A stretch of 64,000 bases of DNA, from positions 676,359 through 740,358 of the forward strand of contig CANLVO010000002.1 in assembly GCA_947494645.1 (NCBI GenBank), read 5' to 3'. This stretch comes from an uncultured Litoreibacter sp. Lineage in GTDB: Bacteria > Pseudomonadota > Alphaproteobacteria > Rhodobacterales > Rhodobacteraceae. Numbering within the stretch: position 1 is the first letter of the stretch; each line of letters begins with the position of its first letter. Position numbers and translations under genes: made by a program. Below the pieces are notes generated by a model. That model ran no database searches. It was not told the DNA's origin and saw only the letters and a list, made by a program, of their open reading frames with translations. Below, piece after piece: positions 62,971 to 64,000 of the stretch.

Positions 62971-63318
62971 ATGCGCTTTAAGGCCGGGGCTTATCTGGGT
63001 ATCTTCTTAGCGCTTGCCGCCTGCGCTTCAACTGAGCCAAACAGCGCTCCAGCGTCAGAACCCATAGCCTTCCTGCTGGATGCGCGCGGCATTCAGGTCA
63101 CCGGCCAGCCGGGCCGCGTGGATTTTGGACGCACAGATCATTCCGCCATCTCTGCCATGTCGAAGCTGGTGGGCGCGGGAGCTGTGTCGCAAGGGTCCTG
63201 CGGCGTTGTCAGCTATGCCACTTGGCCTGACCAGACCGTTTTGTACTTCGAGGCTGGCGACTTTCGCGGGTGGTCCAGCCCGACCGGGAGCGCCGGGCTG
63301 ACCTGCGGCGCGGTCTGA
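62971..63318 (+). CDS. Small lipoprotein of unknown function
   Basis: 115 residues starting immediately after the regA stop, so it is co-transcribed. The signal MRFKAGAYLGIFLALAAC ends in lipobox LAAC (C18). The mature part contains FLLDARGIQVTGQPGRVDFGRTDHSAISAMSKLVG and two further cysteines (CGVVSY, LTCGAV) that could form a disulfide. I do not recognise a named family. Location after regA suggests a link to redox-controlled envelope functions, without proof. Confidence 0.78.
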   Translation: MRFKAGAYLGIFLALAACASTEPNSAPASEPIAFLLDARGIQVTGQPGRVDFGRTDHSAISAMSKLVGAGAVSQGSCGVVSYATWPDQTVLYFEAGDFRGWSSPTGSAGLTCGAV

Positions 63319-63462
63319 ACCGGGCCACTACCTTCTACCAGAACGTTCTGATCAAAGGCACATGGCTTACACCGTGGCGGCGTTGTGCGCGGTGCGAAGG
63401 TGGTGAAGGTTTCTCTTTGCGGGATTTAGCGAATGGGCTGAACATAAGACCTCCTCTCTAAG

Positions 63463-63624
63463 TTATTGAAAGAATGAGTAGGGGTTGTGACGCCGCGCGC
63501 GTTCTGTCTCACGCCGTTTGGGGTCGGCGACGAAACGGTCTGCGAACTGGCCCTTCGGGTCCTGCCATTGCTGAGGATCCTGCCGAGTTGCGGTCATCAT
63601 CATATCTGCAATAATTGAAAGCAT
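63463..63624 (-). CDS. Short 53-residue protein divergent from the LysR gene
   Basis: Not in the ORF track. From the ATG at 63624, with GGAGAA about 7 bases upstream, the frame reads MLSIIADMMMTATRQDPQQW and continues to a TAA at 63463. The residues are Gln/Asp/Arg rich, ending ETERARRHNPYSFFQ. A good ribosome site, a clean stop and the divergent position 99 bases from a LysR-type start support it as real. No family is recognised. It may be a target of the adjacent LysR regulator. Confidence 0.65.
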   Translation of the reverse strand: MLSIIADMMMTATRQDPQQWQDPKGQFADRFVADPKRRETERARRHNPYSFFQ

Positions 63625-63723
63625 GGCTTTGTTCTCCGTTTGGGTTTCTTGCCTCTTTATGCCAGTATGAATGCAGAATACCGAGTCACTATGATTTCTA
63701 AGATGTAAGTAGGACTTTCATAT

Positions 63724-64000
63724 ATGGATTGGCGGGACGTCCCCTCCCTATCTGCGCTGCGTGCGTTTGAGGCTATGTCGCGCCTTGGCGGCTTCTCCGC
63801 CGCCGCCCGCGAGTTGAATGTGACCCATGCCGCAATCGCCCAACATGTGCGGGGGCTTGAGGGGGAGCTTGGCCAGACGCTTGTCACACGAGAAGGCCGC
63901 GGTATGGCGTTGACAGAGGCAGGTCGCATCCTCGCGACTGCTCTGTCTGACGGTTTTGCGGAGATATCGGCTGGCGTGGCTCAAACGCGGAGCTACGGCG
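63724..64000 (+). CDS. LysR-family transcriptional regulator (partial)
   Basis: The first 92 codons are present before the window ends, so the gene is truncated at the 3' side. MDWRDVPSLSALRAFEAMSRLGGFSAAARELNVTHAAIAQHVRGLEGELGQTLVTREGRGMALTEAGR is a typical LysR winged helix-turn-helix, close to the GcvA-like branch. The effector domain lies outside. The 99 bases upstream, shared with the 53-residue gene, should contain its operator. Confidence 0.9.
   Translation, partial: MDWRDVPSLSALRAFEAMSRLGGFSAAARELNVTHAAIAQHVRGLEGELGQTLVTREGRGMALTEAGRILATALSDGFAEISAGVAQTRSYG

Noticed and set aside
63339-63350. 12-base palindrome CAGAACGTTCTG after the lipoprotein gene
   Set aside because: It does not match the alphaproteobacterial LexA box (GTTC-N7-GTTC) and lies downstream of genes rather than at a promoter; no role can be supported.
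1-64000. tRNA, rRNA, CRISPR, insertion sequence or prophage
   Set aside because: I looked in the non-coding gaps and for repeat arrays or transposase-like ORFs and saw none.

Overview
The window is chromosomal DNA of an alphaproteobacterium, most likely a member of the Rhodobacteraceae (Roseobacter group). The base composition is high in G+C. Gene content and order fit that family: a regB / senC-regA redox regulon cluster, a tsaE-amgK-murU-addB-addA-trxA block preceded by a DivL-like PAS protein, MlaA/MlaC, a Hint-domain protein, DUF898 beside an M48 peptidase, and two perfect CtrA-type boxes (TTAA-N7-TTAAC). It is almost entirely coding and tightly packed. I see no insertion sequence, prophage, CRISPR array, rRNA or tRNA. 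The first gene (CoA-type NUDIX) and the last (LysR regulator) run off the window.

Layout. 0-8 kb: NUDIX (partial), hslO (Hsp33), a second NUDIX, a REC-PP2C phosphatase facing a lone HPt protein (a likely phosphorelay / partner-switching input), ilvA, argG, a methyltransferase and a sulfotransferase-like protein. 8-16 kb: DUF898-M48 membrane pair, msrA, yggT, then a UMF1 transporter - mepA - phytase-esterase-like run behind a CtrA box, and a LOG-family gene. 15.7-25 kb: dapD, a GlsB-type membrane protein, a prokaryotic glutamate-receptor-like channel, a Lys-tailed unknown, a Hint protein, dapE, a DUF2064 transferase, RNase R and a lytic transglycosylase. 25-31 kb: typA, a five-gene overlapping minus-strand operon (TAT-exported FAD oxidase, two membrane proteins of unknown function, a small exported protein, MOSC) and yaaA.

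31-40 kb: recQ, rsmD, a ferredoxin-reductase-type flavoprotein divergent from a Prx5 peroxiredoxin, mscS, phhB, a FemAB/GNAT-like protein, a glycerophosphodiesterase and RidA. 40-47 kb: a type I secretion ABC/HlyD pair without a linked outer-membrane factor or substrate, mlaA-mlaC, a tandem palindromic repeat and a PBP1A-class penicillin-binding protein. 47-50 kb: glnK-amtB, a DUF4260 protein and trxA. 50-60 kb: addA, addB, murU, amgK and tsaE, all overlapping, then the DivL-like PAS protein with its own CtrA-box promoter. 60-64 kb: regB divergent from senC-regA-lipoprotein, a 53-residue gene too short for the ORF track, and the LysR regulator.

Themes. Many genes serve the envelope: meso-diaminopimelate supply (dapD, dapE), peptidoglycan synthesis and turnover (PBP1A, MepA, lytic transglycosylase, AmgK/MurU recycling), outer-membrane lipid asymmetry (MlaA/C) and osmotic relief (MscS). 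The regulatory genes cover redox (RegBA), nitrogen (GlnK) and, by inference, the CtrA network (DivL-like protein, REC-PP2C/HPt). The observations most worth following are the CtrA boxes with the candidate DivL gene, the glutamate-receptor-like channel whose filter does not look potassium-selective, the five-gene FAD-oxidase operon of unknown purpose, and the repeat cluster between the DUF4260 gene and trxA. I did not find a system I could defend as wholly novel.
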